Origin: Caldilineaceae bacterium
GTDB lineage: Bacteria > Chloroflexota > Anaerolineae > Caldilineales > Caldilineaceae
NCBI GenBank assembly: GCA_018003515.1
Contig: JAGNDO010000012.1
Coordinates: forward strand, 1-64,000
Direction: 5' to 3'
Length of the DNA: 64,000 nucleotides
The translations under genes were made by a program, and so were the position numbers. Each line of letters starts with the position of its first letter. Positions within the stretch are counted from its first letter, which is position 1. This document shows, piece by piece, positions 10,601 through 19,200 of this stretch. The notes beneath the pieces were generated by a model, which did no database searches, was not told the DNA's origin, and worked only from the letters and a program-made list of their open reading frames with translations.

Positions 10601-12018
10601 TCTGCGTGGATGGGGGCGGCATCTCCGGCCAGTGCGACCTGCCCGGCGAAACGCCCATCCAGGGCATCACCATCACCCTGGTCAGCGCCGGGCCGGACGG
10701 TTTCTTCGCCACGGGGGACGAGATCACCCAAACCCTGCTGACCGACGCGTCGGGCAACTATACCTTCACCAACCTGTTGGCGGGCAACTATCAGGTGCGG
10801 GAAACCGACGGGGTGGGCTACATCAGCGTGGCCGACGCCGACGGCTTCAACCCCAACCTGATCGACGTGGCCCTGGCCCCTGGCCAAACCGCAGCCGACC
10901 GAGACTTTGTGGACGCCATCGTTCCCGGCACTATCGGTGACCTGGTCTGGTACGATACGGATGGGAACGGCGTCAAGGGGGGCAGCGAAGTAGGCATCCC
11001 TGGCGTGGTGATCAGCCTGACCAATTCCGTGGGCAGCGTGATCACCACCACCACGAATGCCGCCGGGATCTACACCTTCACCAACCTGCTCACCGGTGCG
11101 TACACGGTCACAGTCATGAGCGGCACGCCGGTCAGCGCCACGGCAATCAACCTGGGGGACAGCAAGATCAGCCCCTACACGGTCAACTTGGGCATTGGCC
11201 AGGTGATCACCAACGCCGACTTCGGCTACGACTTGATCCCGGCCTATGCCTTGAGCAAAGTGCTGATCACCGGCCAGCCGGCCCGCACACGGGAGGTGGT
11301 CAGCTTCCGTATCGCCATCACCAACACGGGCGCGGGCGTGATCGACTTCCTGCCCCTGGCGGACACGTACAACGAGGTGCTGCTCCGCTTTGTCTCGGCC
11401 AGCACGGCCCCGGACAACAGCGCCAACGACGGCACCCTCAACTGGACGGACCTGACGGCCACCCTGGGCGACATCGCCCCCGGCGGCGTGATCTCGGTGA
11501 CGGTCAACTTCGAGGCCTTGCGAGACACCACGGGCCTGCCCAGCGGCAACGCCCAGAATGTGGCCACGGCCAGCGGGGTCACGGTGGACCCGGACGGGGC
11601 CGGTCCCCTGGGCAGCCTGGAGAGTCTGCCCCCCACAGCGGACTCGGCCACGGTGATCATCCTGGGGCCGACCGGGGTGACGCTGATCAACACCAGCGTG
11701 CGTCCGCTGACCCAGGGCGATCCGGCCCAGGTGCAGGTGGCCTGGGAGACGGTCAGCGAGCTGAACGTGGCCGGCTTCTACGTCTACCGGCTGGGGCCAG
11801 GGGATGCGGTGGTGAAGCTGTCTGACCTGCCAATGCTGGCCCGCAAATCCGGCCAGGCGGAAGGCACCCCCTATACCTTCCTTGACGCCACCGCGGTGCA
11901 GGGCGTGGGCTACAGCTATGTACTCCAGATCCTGCTGACCAGCGGCCAGACCGAAGAACATACTCTGGGCACGGTGCAATGGATGCGGCAGATCTTCCTG
12001 CCCCTGGTTGTGCGGTAA
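1663..12018 (+). CDS. Giant modular surface protein with SdrD/CnaB domains and a 14-repeat SBBP propeller
   Basis: 3451 residues. ATG 1663 is chosen because GGAGGGG lies 6 nt upstream and a signal peptide follows at once (RR, hydrophobic 16-30, cleavage near ASA/HN, residue 43). An in-frame extension to 1489 overlaps the upstream terminator and is unlikely. Order (approximate residues): unrecognised N-terminal domain 44-417; two DUF11-like domains 418-663; three SdrD B-like domains 667-1003; a partial DUF11 1005-1085; 14 SBBP repeats 1087-1929; a DNRLRE-like beta-sandwich 1933-2127; a CARDB/Ig-like domain 2133-2280; eight SdrD/CnaB-type domains 2285-3190; a DUF11-like domain 3193-3330; a FN3-like module 3333-3440; tail IFLPLVVR. 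SdrD modules carry DxNxNGxxDxGExG calcium-type motifs. Known families imply extracellular adhesion or scaffolding; ligand unknown. No LPXTG, SLH or transmembrane anchor was seen. Confidence 0.9.
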   Translation: MTNQTTTQRTRRSTSIVLAVVVSMLISLFPQALPGVDTPTASAHNLDQRMNWIQFDTATSATLDARITANDLPLMRVGDELGMIVKVTPTDGTTTGVGGYVTVYLPTGVQVVDVGYLSPDGLGGYNEVPMKGQAIEPLGYGPIGPATTSQLVGLTLGPNIMGQTSPAVSPTGVHLGTMAGVYGDTGIFYSTDPDTAWNSWVNSSPALGTSITSNSGDDFVPFNKWDAEQMYAWGIKSPVSPIIDSNGRGNAPWGVASGVAGPQSGYQWAFDKAIWDASAKDAAAMRASIVDGPWNRIQYPGSQIAFDEPGRTDNTLGFAGVDGSQIGWNPNAAPLPATVSQTDGTSPKAIRWSVGALIENRPEYVWFKVKLLDVSLYQSNCVAIYHADVFGGDAGGEDGGKDHLWRYYDPTTANLSSCVALSKSASRPVVALNDVFTYDVRAVNTSTNITLTSVQVKDLLPSGVTFLSASPSANSGPNPLIWNIPSLGPGESFQATVTVRAKSKGLAINQLCLTAANLGEQCVDEGTYLGATPLLQQSKSVNTASVAPGGNVQYTLLVDNIGTGASGSPIPITENLPSGFTFVSLDSVTVNGANAMLATTVNSANLNRPIFTVNRAIDASKALVLKFTAKVPSTVVPGLTYCNSYSTAADAVISTGTQACVTVGGAKIGDTIFRDWNGNGVQDTGEEGIAGVTVDLKNGGGTVIATKVTDASGGYLFTGLTAGTYTVDVTPPANHTLTTPPEPRSVTVITNQNKLDVDFGYRPTGTASIGDLVFEDKGNDGTYNSGLGDVGIVGVTVRLYEDQNGNGLIDPATDTLITSMATGAGGAYLFSNLATGYNYIVDAVDADVTTQLGTAAWLAVTADPHKVTNLSGPYLTADFGYFKVVPGSIGDQVFIDTNSNNTYESGVDTPLANVTLVLYQDAGTVGSLGAGDTAIMTTTSSITGTYKFANLPAGNYIVDVIQNGPNVPANYAPSGTDPFPVALGLSQVYTDADFPFRYVAPPPSPLAKSVNKTNANPGDTLYYTLTTNYTGSSLLTSVTVTDAVPAGTTYAPASANAGGSESGGVLTWNLGSNVAGVPGLAGSGGTGSSLLYNTFAGGSGSDDVQGVAVDSSGNFYVVGNSDATWGSPVRAFSTAPDTFVAKFDNTGNLIWNTFLGGSGAETGRGIAVGPNGNIYVVGDGNATWGSPIRNFTAGGGTIDGFAAKLDSSGGLTWNTFLGSSANDYGNGIAVDGSSNVYVTGGSAATWGSPVRSFTAGFNDAYAVKLTTAGALTWSTFLGGAGAEEGKGIAVDGSGNVYVAGDSSATWASPVRAFTGTSNDAFAAKLTSGGALTWNTFLGGSGSELGFAIAVDSGGNAYVSGYGSATWGAPLRSFGGTTDGFAAKLSSTGGLTWNTFLGGSATDRATAIALDGIGNVYVAGDSLASWGTPDRPYTSLRDAFAVKLTNGGTLTSLSFYGSAQDDFAQGVAVDGSGNVFVAGYGAATWGSPVRSYTAGSDGFVAKVSAGFSSPTMAWNSFQGGSGSDYANGVAVDSNGYVYVAGWSSATWGSPLRAFAGGSEAFVAKLTGSGNLIWNTFLGSSGSDYAYGLAVDGSGNVYVVGQSDANWGSPVRAKSTGSDGFVAKLNSSGSLTWNTFLGGAGTDYGYGVAVDDSGNVYLAGHSDATWGSPVRAYTSGVDAFAAKLTSSGGLTWNTFLGGAGTDDRGQGIAVDNAGSNVYVAGYSNATWGSPVRSYTSGTSLYDGFAAKLSASGGSLTWNTFLGGGGYDAAKSVAVDGSGNVYAAGSSNATWGSPAQSYSGSGYDVLAAKLDASGTLIWNTFLGGSGLYDSASSISAHSSGKVYVTGTSDATWGSPLNGFGGAYDAFAAALNGSNGSRLWHTFLGGSDYDNGNAGAIDSYGNVYVAGDSAATWGFPARAYSSGNDSFVAKIGDGGVSTMLASTISASSDDAEEAGPDATGTYSPGYMDLTSSDLELTQDFDTSAGYSGGTQKIGLRFNALTVPKGATILNAYITFRAISADSPNTNSGATSLTLRGQAADNPTTFTSTAWDITNRITTTASVAWSPSAWTTGTDYNTPSLSAIAQEIVNRSGWASGNSMVFIVTGTGSRSAEDWNSGGANKPRLVLEYTLPSATGPTLGNVMAATPTLVTSGGKITVTMILTATQSIASVGPNTLTITGTNGVTATLVSGPTPASGTVGTGGTTFTWVYNTSGTGNLGQLTFGGKAGDGGSNSWPWAVSNSVIVAPPLTFRATVNTISPPALVDNTGYIKSASVIPVTPSNTVQTHIGASIGDFVWADLDGNGIQNVGEPGLNGVQVCATPTAGGATTCATTDALGAYRIYGLTNGVSYNVALNTATAPSGYLPTTATSLTRTATTAGVTDADFGLRPPGAASIGDTVWIDANENGVVDNGEGGLPGITVRLLNSAGTTLLTTATTNASGLYTFTGLYAGNYQVQVETSSVVTTSHGITSTILAALDLVSVAGSTVSLTTPLTVNVPTNNSVVTTADFGFNWGGSIGDYVWWDDNVNQVQDEAAGRGIPDVAVLLYYDANGNGKYDGSFVDTQVGYAQTNASGYYLLDNLPPGVYLVDVYEDSITTDGNRDVVPSTPNIVNVNPTPNQDVTTADFGYFEGALIGDTVWRDDDSNGIENGSEPGVSGVRVYLYDSTGTTLLNTKTTDGNGNYLFSVWPGDYVVRVEMADLPAGLTLATTPTSFIMTVAAGKLELDVDFGFAYNGEIGDFVFRDSNNNGVYDPATGESGLGGVTVYLYRGGTMVDAQATGGNGAYLFQGLPAGTYTVTADAASLPTGYVKSALGAANTNNNNQAEPYTLVLPSGGSIRHADFGYLNDGIATGQSVRSVGGFIWNDLNGDGIYNSGTEPVIPGVDVVVNCGANGTYTTISTSATFGANWLTSVTVTEPASCTITVDTTDLPSTAYLATGDPDVAPPNAVPGVCVGCDNKTTITVNGGDVLGKNFGYQQQFSTISGTVCVDGGGISGQCDLPGETPIQGITITLVSAGPDGFFATGDEITQTLLTDASGNYTFTNLLAGNYQVRETDGVGYISVADADGFNPNLIDVALAPGQTAADRDFVDAIVPGTIGDLVWYDTDGNGVKGGSEVGIPGVVISLTNSVGSVITTTTNAAGIYTFTNLLTGAYTVTVMSGTPVSATAINLGDSKISPYTVNLGIGQVITNADFGYDLIPAYALSKVLITGQPARTREVVSFRIAITNTGAGVIDFLPLADTYNEVLLRFVSASTAPDNSANDGTLNWTDLTATLGDIAPGGVISVTVNFEALRDTTGLPSGNAQNVATASGVTVDPDGAGPLGSLESLPPTADSATVIILGPTGVTLINTSVRPLTQGDPAQVQVAWETVSELNVAGFYVYRLGPGDAVVKLSDLPMLARKSGQAEGTPYTFLDATAVQGVGYSYVLQILLTSGQTEEHTLGTVQWMRQIFLPLVVR
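4921..7450 (+). repeat. 14 tandem SBBP beta-propeller repeats (about 180 bp each)
   Basis: Fourteen consecutive units of about 60 residues lie inside the 3451-aa protein. Each has the pattern LTWNTFLGGSG, then GIAVDGSGNVYVAG, then ATWGSPVR, then FAAKL. Repeat 7 (SLSFYGSAQDD) and repeat 13 (SISAHSSGKVY) are the most diverged. SBBP repeats form propeller blades; fourteen blades would fit two seven-bladed rings, which is inference from the count alone. Confidence 0.9.
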
Positions 12019-12060
12019 AGGGTTTAGCGACAGCCATTCAACCCGCAAGCGTTTGATCCT

Positions 12061-12113
12061 TGCGCCTATGCGGTCAACTGGGAAAAGTTGACCGCATAGG
12101 CGCATTTCTTTTT
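12061..12113 (+). terminator. Strong Rho-independent terminator
   Basis: A perfect 19-bp stem (12061-12079 with 12086-12104), loop GGGAAA and a TTTCTTTTT tract lie 42 nt after the stop at 12018. Confidence 0.93.
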
Positions 12114-12334
12114 CTAAACCGAAATTTTTCTACAATTACGTATTGATACGAAGATAAAACCAGTAGGTATCCGGTGATAGACTTGAATCAGAACGAATAT
12201 AATCAAGCTAACATTCGTCGTCTCTTATGGGGCAGATTCTCGTCTTGCTTGAAGTGACCAGGCTTGAATCACAATGACTGCACTGCAAAAAGCATTTGGG
12301 TGTGTTCAAAATGAGCGTTTGGGTCATAAGCTAA

Positions 12335-12386
12335 CCACCTGTATAGGGGGGGAACCAGTCAAAAAGCCGTAGGTGGGATTGGTTCC
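12335..12386 (+). promoter_or_regulatory. Possible structured 5' leader (pseudoknot-like complementarity)
   Basis: The 383-base gap 12114-12496 holds no convincing gene. Within it, CCACCT (12335-12340) can pair with AGGTGG (12371-12376), and GGAACCAGTC (12351-12360) can pair with GATTGGTTCC (12377-12386, one G-U pair). The order a-b-a'-b' is that of an H-type pseudoknot. It lies about 110 nt before the next start codon. No known riboswitch class was recognised. Confidence 0.3.
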
Positions 12387-12496
12387 GTCATGTAAAATTG
12401 GATAATACTTTATGATCGACAACTCAAACAAAACAGCGCCATTTTGCAGGGCCGACTAACGGATTGACTTCTACAACAAGAATTAGGAGAAATTAC

Positions 12497-15400
12497 ATGA
12501 AAACCATGCTTCATCCCTTGTTTCACACGCGACTGGGCCGTCTGTTCAGCGGGCTGATGGGTCTGGTCTTGGTACTCACCCTTGGGCTGATGATGCCCAG
12601 CATCCAGGTTTTTGCCGCCGGCGGCATCAGCGGCCAAGTCTGGAACGACATGGATTCTGGGACCGACCAGGATGTAGGCGAACCGGGCATCCGCAATGTC
12701 ACCATGCAGTTGCGGGCAGCGGGTGGTGACACCATCTTCGGCACCGGTGATGACGTCCTCTATCCGGATCAGGTGACAGATAATAGCGGCAATTACAGCT
12801 TTGCCGGTCTGCCTGCGGGATCGTATCGTCTTTCCGTGGATTTCTTGAGCCTGCCCGAAGGCTTTGACATCACCACGGCCAACGATCCCATGCTGATTAC
12901 CCTGGCCACGGATCAATTCTTCACCGGGGGAAATTTTGGCTACCACTTTAGCGGCAAGTCCCACATCGGCGACTATGTGTGGAACGATATCAACGCCAAT
13001 GGTGATTGGGATGAGGCAGGTGAGGGACTGGGTGTTGGGATTGGTGGTGTAGCCCTTAGCCTCTATTTGGACATGAACGACGACGGTGTCTTTACGCCTA
13101 CATTGGGGAATGACCTGCTCCTGCTCCAGACCACCACGTTTACCACGGGAGTTAACACGGGCAAGTACGATTTCCCGGTTGCCGCCAGTGGCAGTACCTT
13201 CTTTGTCTTGGTGGATGCCAGCAATTTCTTGCCCGGTGGTCCGCTGGCGGGCTATCTGTTTACCAATGGGCAAGGCGCACCTTATCCTGATGAAAACCCT
13301 ATGTTTGTTCCCCTGGCACGGTTAGCAAGTTCCTATAACATTGACTTCGGTTATGTGCAGCCCGCCACCATCGGCGGCACGGTCTATGATGACCTGAGCG
13401 GTAACGGCAGCTTCAATGCCGGCGAGCCGCCCATCACCAGCGGCGTGGTCATCACCCTGAGCAACGGGTTGACCACCACCACGGATGTGAACGGTGTCTA
13501 CACCTTCACCAACCTGTTGCCCGGCAGCTATACCGTGGTCGAGGTGAATCCCCCCGGCTATACCAGCACCGGGGACAAGGATGGCGGGGCACCGGACAGC
13601 ATCGCCGTCACCGTGACCCAGGGTCAGAGCATCCTGGACAACAACTTCTTTGATGCCAAGCCCACCCTCATCGCCGGTGGCGTCTATGATGACCTGAACG
13701 GCAACGGGGTACAGAACGGGGGCGAGCCGCCCTTGTCCAGCGTGTTGATCACCCTGAGCAATGGGATGACCACCACCACAAATGTTAGCGGTCTCTACAC
13801 CTTCACCGTCATGCCCGGCACCTACACCGTGACCGAGACCAACCCGATCAACTTCACCAGCACCGGGGCCGAGGCGGGCAACGGCGCTGGCACCACCAGC
13901 ACGGTGGTCAACGCTGACCGCATCAGCGTCACCACCACCAGCGGCAGCACCAGTGTGGCCAACGATTTCCTGGACCAAAAGCCGGTGACGATCACGGGCA
14001 CGGTGTGGGATGACAAGAATGCCATCAGCGGCTTGACGGCTGGGGACATCGGCATCGCCGGGGTGACCATCACCCTGACCGGCACGAATGGGTTGGGCCA
14101 GGCCATCACCCTGACCGCGGTCACCGACCCCAATGGTGTCTATACCTTCACCAACGTGTCTGCGGGCGTCTATACCCTGACCGAGACGGACAAGGCCGGC
14201 TACACCAGCACGGGCGACATTGTGGGTGCCAACGACAACCGCATCCCCTTGACCGTGACCAGCGGCACAAACGTGACCGGCCAAGACTTCTTTGACACCC
14301 TGCCGGTGACCATCGGCGGTGGGGTCTATGATGACTTGAACGGCAACGGCGTGCAGAATGTGGGCGAGCTGGGGCTGGCCGGTGTGACCGTGACCCGCAC
14401 GGGTGGCGTGACCACCACCACGGACGCCAACGGTCTCTACACCTTCACGGTGCTGGCCGGAACCTATTCTATCACCGAGACCAACCCGGCCAACTACACC
14501 AGCACGGGTGCGGAGGCAGGCACCACGGGCAGCACGGTGATCAACACCGACCGCATTGACGTCACCCTGACCAGCGGCCAGACCTCTTTGCAGAACGATT
14601 TCCTGGATACCAAGCCCATCACCCTGACCGGTTCGGTCTTCAGCGACCCGGCGGGCAACGGCACGGGGACCACAGGGCTGGCCAGTGTGCCCATCACCCT
14701 GACCGGCACCAACGGCCTGGGGCAACCCATCACCCTGACCACCACCACGGGGCCGACCGGTGCCTATACCTTCACCAACCTGCTGCCCGGCACCTACACC
14801 CTGGTGGAGACCAACCCGACCGGGTACAAGTCCACCAGCGATGTGCAGGGCAGCCCCACGGACGACACCATTGTCGTGACCGTGACCAGCGGTACAAATG
14901 TGACCAACCAGAACTTCTGGGACCAAGCACCCCTGGCCTCCATCGGCGACTTTGTCTGGTATGATGTGGACGGCGACGGCGTGCAGGACAGCGGCGAACC
15001 GGGCGTCCCCGGTGTGGGCATCAGCCTGACCCTGCCCAGCGGCGTGGTGGTGAACACGACCACGAACAGCAGTGGCATCTACTCCTTCACCGGGCTGCCT
15101 GCGGGCACCTACACGGTGACGGTGAACACCGCCACCCTGCCGGCGGACTTCGCCCTGACCGTGGGTGCCCAGAGCGCGGTTAGCCCCTTGACTGTGGTCT
15201 TGACCCAGACCCAAACCTATACTACCGCCGACTTCGGCTTTGATGTGCCGACCAGCTATCTGTTGAGCAAGGTGTTGACCTCGGCCAACCCGGCCCGCAC
15301 AGGGGAGGTGGTGGAGTTCCGCATCACCGTCACCAACACGGGCAAGAGCGTGCTGACCGTGCTGCCCATGACAGACACCTTCAACGCCCAGTTCCTGCAA

Positions 15401-16033
15401 TATGTGACGGCCAGCGCCGTGCCCGACTTCAACCTGAACGGCACCATGCGCTGGAATGACCTGACCACCGCGGCGTCCGTGGGCGATCTGCTGCCCAATA
15501 CGTCCAAGTTCATCACTGTTACCTTCCTGGCCCTGCGGGACACCTATCTCTCCCCCGGCACCGTGACCACCAACACGGTTACTATCAGCAACGGCCTGGC
15601 GGACCCGGATGGTGCCGGTCCTCTGGGCAATGTGGAACCCCTGACCCCGGCTACCAGCAACGCCAATGTGCGTATCGACGGCCCCACCGCCGTGTTACTG
15701 AGCAACAGCCAGGTGAAGAACGAGGATGGCATGGTCTCCATCAACTGGACGACCGTGAGCGAGAACAACATCCTGGGCTTCAATGTGCAGCGGTGGGACA
15801 GCCAGGGACGCATGACGCTTGTCAACGCCCAGCCCATCGGGGCCCAACTTGCCGGTCAAGCTGCGGGCGCAGGTTACACCCTCCTGGACCTGACTGCGGA
15901 CAGCCAGGAACTGGCAGCCGGTGGCTACACCTATGTGCTGGAAGTGTTGACCCTGGATGGTGGGACCACGCTGGTGGAATTGGGGGGTGTGAGTACGCAA
16001 TACACCTTGTTCCTGCCGCTGCTGACACGGTAA
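12497..16033 (+). CDS. CnaB/SdrD repeat surface protein with FN3-like C-terminal module
   Basis: 1178 residues. ATG 12497 follows AGGAGA by 6 nt and begins a signal peptide (hydrophobic 17-32, cleavage near VFAA/GG, residue 41). Domains: SdrD B-like 42-150; a larger SdrD-like domain 155-288 with DINANGDWDEAG and FLPGGPLAGY; five CnaB-type domains starting near 290, 390, 496, 604 and 707, each with YTFT and a (Y/F)TSTG-type motif; SdrD B-like 814-915 (DVDGDGVQDSGEPG); DUF11-like 917-1055; FN3-like module (VSINWTTVSENNILGFNVQR) about 1070-1165; tail LFLPLLTR at the stop. The middle CnaB domains alternate between TSTGAEAG and TSTGD forms, which suggests dimeric duplication. Predicted secreted, structural or adhesive; partner unknown. 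Confidence 0.9.
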   Translation: MKTMLHPLFHTRLGRLFSGLMGLVLVLTLGLMMPSIQVFAAGGISGQVWNDMDSGTDQDVGEPGIRNVTMQLRAAGGDTIFGTGDDVLYPDQVTDNSGNYSFAGLPAGSYRLSVDFLSLPEGFDITTANDPMLITLATDQFFTGGNFGYHFSGKSHIGDYVWNDINANGDWDEAGEGLGVGIGGVALSLYLDMNDDGVFTPTLGNDLLLLQTTTFTTGVNTGKYDFPVAASGSTFFVLVDASNFLPGGPLAGYLFTNGQGAPYPDENPMFVPLARLASSYNIDFGYVQPATIGGTVYDDLSGNGSFNAGEPPITSGVVITLSNGLTTTTDVNGVYTFTNLLPGSYTVVEVNPPGYTSTGDKDGGAPDSIAVTVTQGQSILDNNFFDAKPTLIAGGVYDDLNGNGVQNGGEPPLSSVLITLSNGMTTTTNVSGLYTFTVMPGTYTVTETNPINFTSTGAEAGNGAGTTSTVVNADRISVTTTSGSTSVANDFLDQKPVTITGTVWDDKNAISGLTAGDIGIAGVTITLTGTNGLGQAITLTAVTDPNGVYTFTNVSAGVYTLTETDKAGYTSTGDIVGANDNRIPLTVTSGTNVTGQDFFDTLPVTIGGGVYDDLNGNGVQNVGELGLAGVTVTRTGGVTTTTDANGLYTFTVLAGTYSITETNPANYTSTGAEAGTTGSTVINTDRIDVTLTSGQTSLQNDFLDTKPITLTGSVFSDPAGNGTGTTGLASVPITLTGTNGLGQPITLTTTTGPTGAYTFTNLLPGTYTLVETNPTGYKSTSDVQGSPTDDTIVVTVTSGTNVTNQNFWDQAPLASIGDFVWYDVDGDGVQDSGEPGVPGVGISLTLPSGVVVNTTTNSSGIYSFTGLPAGTYTVTVNTATLPADFALTVGAQSAVSPLTVVLTQTQTYTTADFGFDVPTSYLLSKVLTSANPARTGEVVEFRITVTNTGKSVLTVLPMTDTFNAQFLQYVTASAVPDFNLNGTMRWNDLTTAASVGDLLPNTSKFITVTFLALRDTYLSPGTVTTNTVTISNGLADPDGAGPLGNVEPLTPATSNANVRIDGPTAVLLSNSQVKNEDGMVSINWTTVSENNILGFNVQRWDSQGRMTLVNAQPIGAQLAGQAAGAGYTLLDLTADSQELAAGGYTYVLEVLTLDGGTTLVELGGVSTQYTLFLPLLTR

Positions 16034-16065
16034 GCGTCAGTCTGTAGCAGGCAGAGGATTCGGAC

Positions 16066-16117
16066 AAAGTCCCCGGCACTTTTTGCCTCTCTCTACGCAG
16101 AAAGTGCCGGGGACTTT
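16066..16117 (+). terminator. Long hairpin after stop codon (no T-tract)
   Basis: A perfect 17-bp inverted repeat (16066-16082 with 16101-16117) lies 33 nt after the stop at 16033. There is no T-run downstream, so it may be a Rho-assisted or mRNA-stabilising 3' end rather than a classical terminator. Confidence 0.55.
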
Positions 16118-16201
16118 GGTCTATTGTCCTATTGACCAGCCGGTGCAAGCGGCGGATAATAGCCCCGTACTCCCCTTGAGCGACATGCAATAACCCAACA
16201 A

Positions 16202-16240
16202 CCCCTCTCGGTCAGAGAAAGGCTTTCTGAGCGAGAGGGG
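16202..16240. repeat. Palindrome between genes
   Basis: CCCCTCTCG (16202-16210) is matched by CGAGAGGGG (16232-16240), with further short internal complementarity. It lies 52 nt before the next start codon. It could be a leader hairpin or part of the preceding 3' end. Confidence 0.5.
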
Positions 16241-16291
16241 CTAATCTGACTTAGCGCCGTTTCACCGACACCCAAAAACCGGAGTAACTCT

Positions 16292-19200
16292 ATGAATCGT
16301 CAAATCAACCATCCCACCCAACTCCTTGGCCGAGGCGTTACGTTAAGCCTGGGGATTTTGTTGGTTGCGGCAGTGGCAACCCTGTTGGCATCCATTTCGG
16401 TTTATGCCGCGGCTGGCGTGGTCAGCGGTCGGCTGTGGAATGATCTGAACAACAACCAGATCATCAACAGTGGCGAGCCGGGGCTGCCCAATGTCACGGT
16501 GGATCTGCGTTTTGCTGGGACGGACGGCATTTTGGGCACGGTAGATGATCTTTTCTTCGCCCAGGTGACGGACAACGACGGCAATTATGCCTTCACCGGT
16601 CTGGACGCCGGGGACTATCAGGTCACCATCGACTATCTCAGCGGTCCCCTGATTTTGGGCTTTGACATCAACACGGCCAATGAACCGTTGACCTTGGTCT
16701 TGGGGGCGGACGAAGTGCGCAATAATGCGAACTTCGGCTTTGTCTATGGCGGCAAGTCCAGCATCGGCAACTATGTGTGGAACGATCGCAGCGCCAACGG
16801 TGACTGGACTGACGAGGGCGCGGAATTTGCCGCCGGGCTGTCGGGTGTCTCCCTTTCCCTCTATTTGGAAATGGACGGCAACGGCACTTTTAGCCCCGGC
16901 TTGGGCGGGGATCTGCTGGCCCGGACGGCCACGACCGATGGCACGGGCAAATATGCCTTCCCCACCACGGCCAACGGCAATGAGTTTTGGGTGCGGGTTG
17001 ATCCCAGTAACTTCCTGCCCGGCGGCGCGTTGGAAGGCTATGTCTTTACCAATGGCAAGGGCACGGCCTATGATCCCGACAACCCTATCTTCGTCCCCTT
17101 GACCCAATTTGTGCAGACCTATATTTTGGCCGATTTTGGCTTTGTGCTGCCAGCGGATCTACAGATTGTCAAGCGCGACAGCCCGGACCCGGTGCAGTCG
17201 GGGAATGCCCTGACCTATACCTTGGCGGTCACAAACCTTGGCCCGGCCACCGCGGCCAACGTGGTGGTGACGGACACCCTGCCCGGCACGGTGAGTTTTG
17301 TCTCGTCCATCCCCGGTGCGCCCACCTGTACCCAGAGTGGCGGTCTGCTGACCTGTAATTTGGGCGCGCTCTCGGCCAGCACAACCACCACGGTCACTGT
17401 GCGGGTGACGGTGACCCCTGGTGCCGCCGGCCAGATTGTCAACCGGGCCACAGTTTCCAGCGACACCTTTGACCCCGTGCCCGGCAACAATCAGGACTCG
17501 GAGCCGACCTTGGTGGTCAACCCGGCCATTCAGGTGCAGAAATCCGCCAGCCCCACGGTGATCTTGGCCAATGCGCCCGTGGTCTATACCTTCCTGGTCA
17601 CCAACCCCGGGGATGTGCCCTTGGCCACGGTGGGCATGAGCGACAACACCTGTGCGCCAGTCACCTTTAGCAGCGGCGATAGCAACACCAATTCCCTGCT
17701 GGATCCCAGCGAGACCTGGCGCTATACCTGCACCACCCCTGTGGCTGTGGACACCACCAACACCATCACCGCCACGGCCCAGCCCAGCGACGCCAGCGGC
17801 ACCCCCCTGCCTCAGCTTCCCCCGGTGACCGACACGGACACCGCGGACGTCAACGTGGTGGCCCCGGCCATCAAGATCGTCAAGGATGTGAATCTGCCCG
17901 TGATGTACGTGGGTGAGACAGCGATCTATACCCTGACCGTCACCAATCCTGGGGATGTGCCCCTGCGCAGCGTCGGGGTGACGGACAATACCTGTTCCCC
18001 GGTGGTCTTTGGCGGCGGGGACAGCAACGGCAACAACCTGTTGGAGACCACGGAAAGCTGGATCTATCGCTGCCAGATGGCGGTTTCGGCCACCTTCACC
18101 AATACGGCCACGGCCAGCGGCCAGCCCAGCACCCCCGGCGGCACGCCCCTCCCCGGCATCAGCCCGGTGACAAACCAGGATCAGGCCACGGTCAAGGTGA
18201 TCGACCCCAAGATCCGCATTGTCAAGACCCCCAGTGCCACGGTCATCAACCCCGGCGACCCAGTGACCTATACCTATGCCGTGACCAACCCCGGCAACGA
18301 TCCCCTGAGCAATGTGAGCGTGGGGGACAACAAATGCAGCCCCGTGGTCTATGCCAGTGGGGACACCAACACCAATAGCTTGCTCGATCTCAACGAAAGC
18401 TGGACCTTATCGTGCCAGACCACCTTGACCCAGGACACCACCAACCTGGCCACGGCCACGGGCGATGATAGCTTGGGTAACCCGGTCAGCGACACGGCCA
18501 CGGCCTTTGTGGATGTGGTGATCGCCGGTTTGCAGATCGACAAAGTGGCCAGCGCGGCCACGGTCTATGCCGGGATGCCGGTGACCTATACCTACACCGT
18601 GGAAAATACGGGATCGGACACGGTCAACAGCGTGGTGGTGGTGGACAACCAGTGCAACACCGTCACCTATTTGGGCGGCGACACGGGCAGCGATGATCTG
18701 CTGGCTCCTGGCGAAATTTGGACCTATCGGTGCGTGGAACCCCTCACCGCAGACATGGTCAACGTGGTCCAGGTGACGGGCAAGGATGAACTGGGCAACC
18801 CCCTGCAAGAGCAGGCCCAGGCCACGGTGGATGTGATCAAACCGGCCATCCATGTGGTCAAAAAGGCGGATCGCACCACGATTTTGGCCGGGGAAGCGGT
18901 CGTCTATAGCTTTGTCGTCACCAATCCTGGGGACGACCCCCTGGCCAATGTGGCCCTGAGCGATAACAAGTGCAGCCCGGTCACCGGCCCCAGTGGGGAC
19001 AACGGCAACGGTCTGCTTGACCCCGGCGAGGTGTGGGCCTATGCCTGTACGGCCACCAGTGTGCTGACGGACACGGTCAACATTGTCACCGTGGGCGGCG
19101 ATGACAGCCTGGGCAAGCCGGTCAGCGATCAGGACACGGCGATTGTGGATGTGGTGGCCCCGGCCATTGGTGTGGTGAAGGTGGCCACGCCCAAGGTGAT

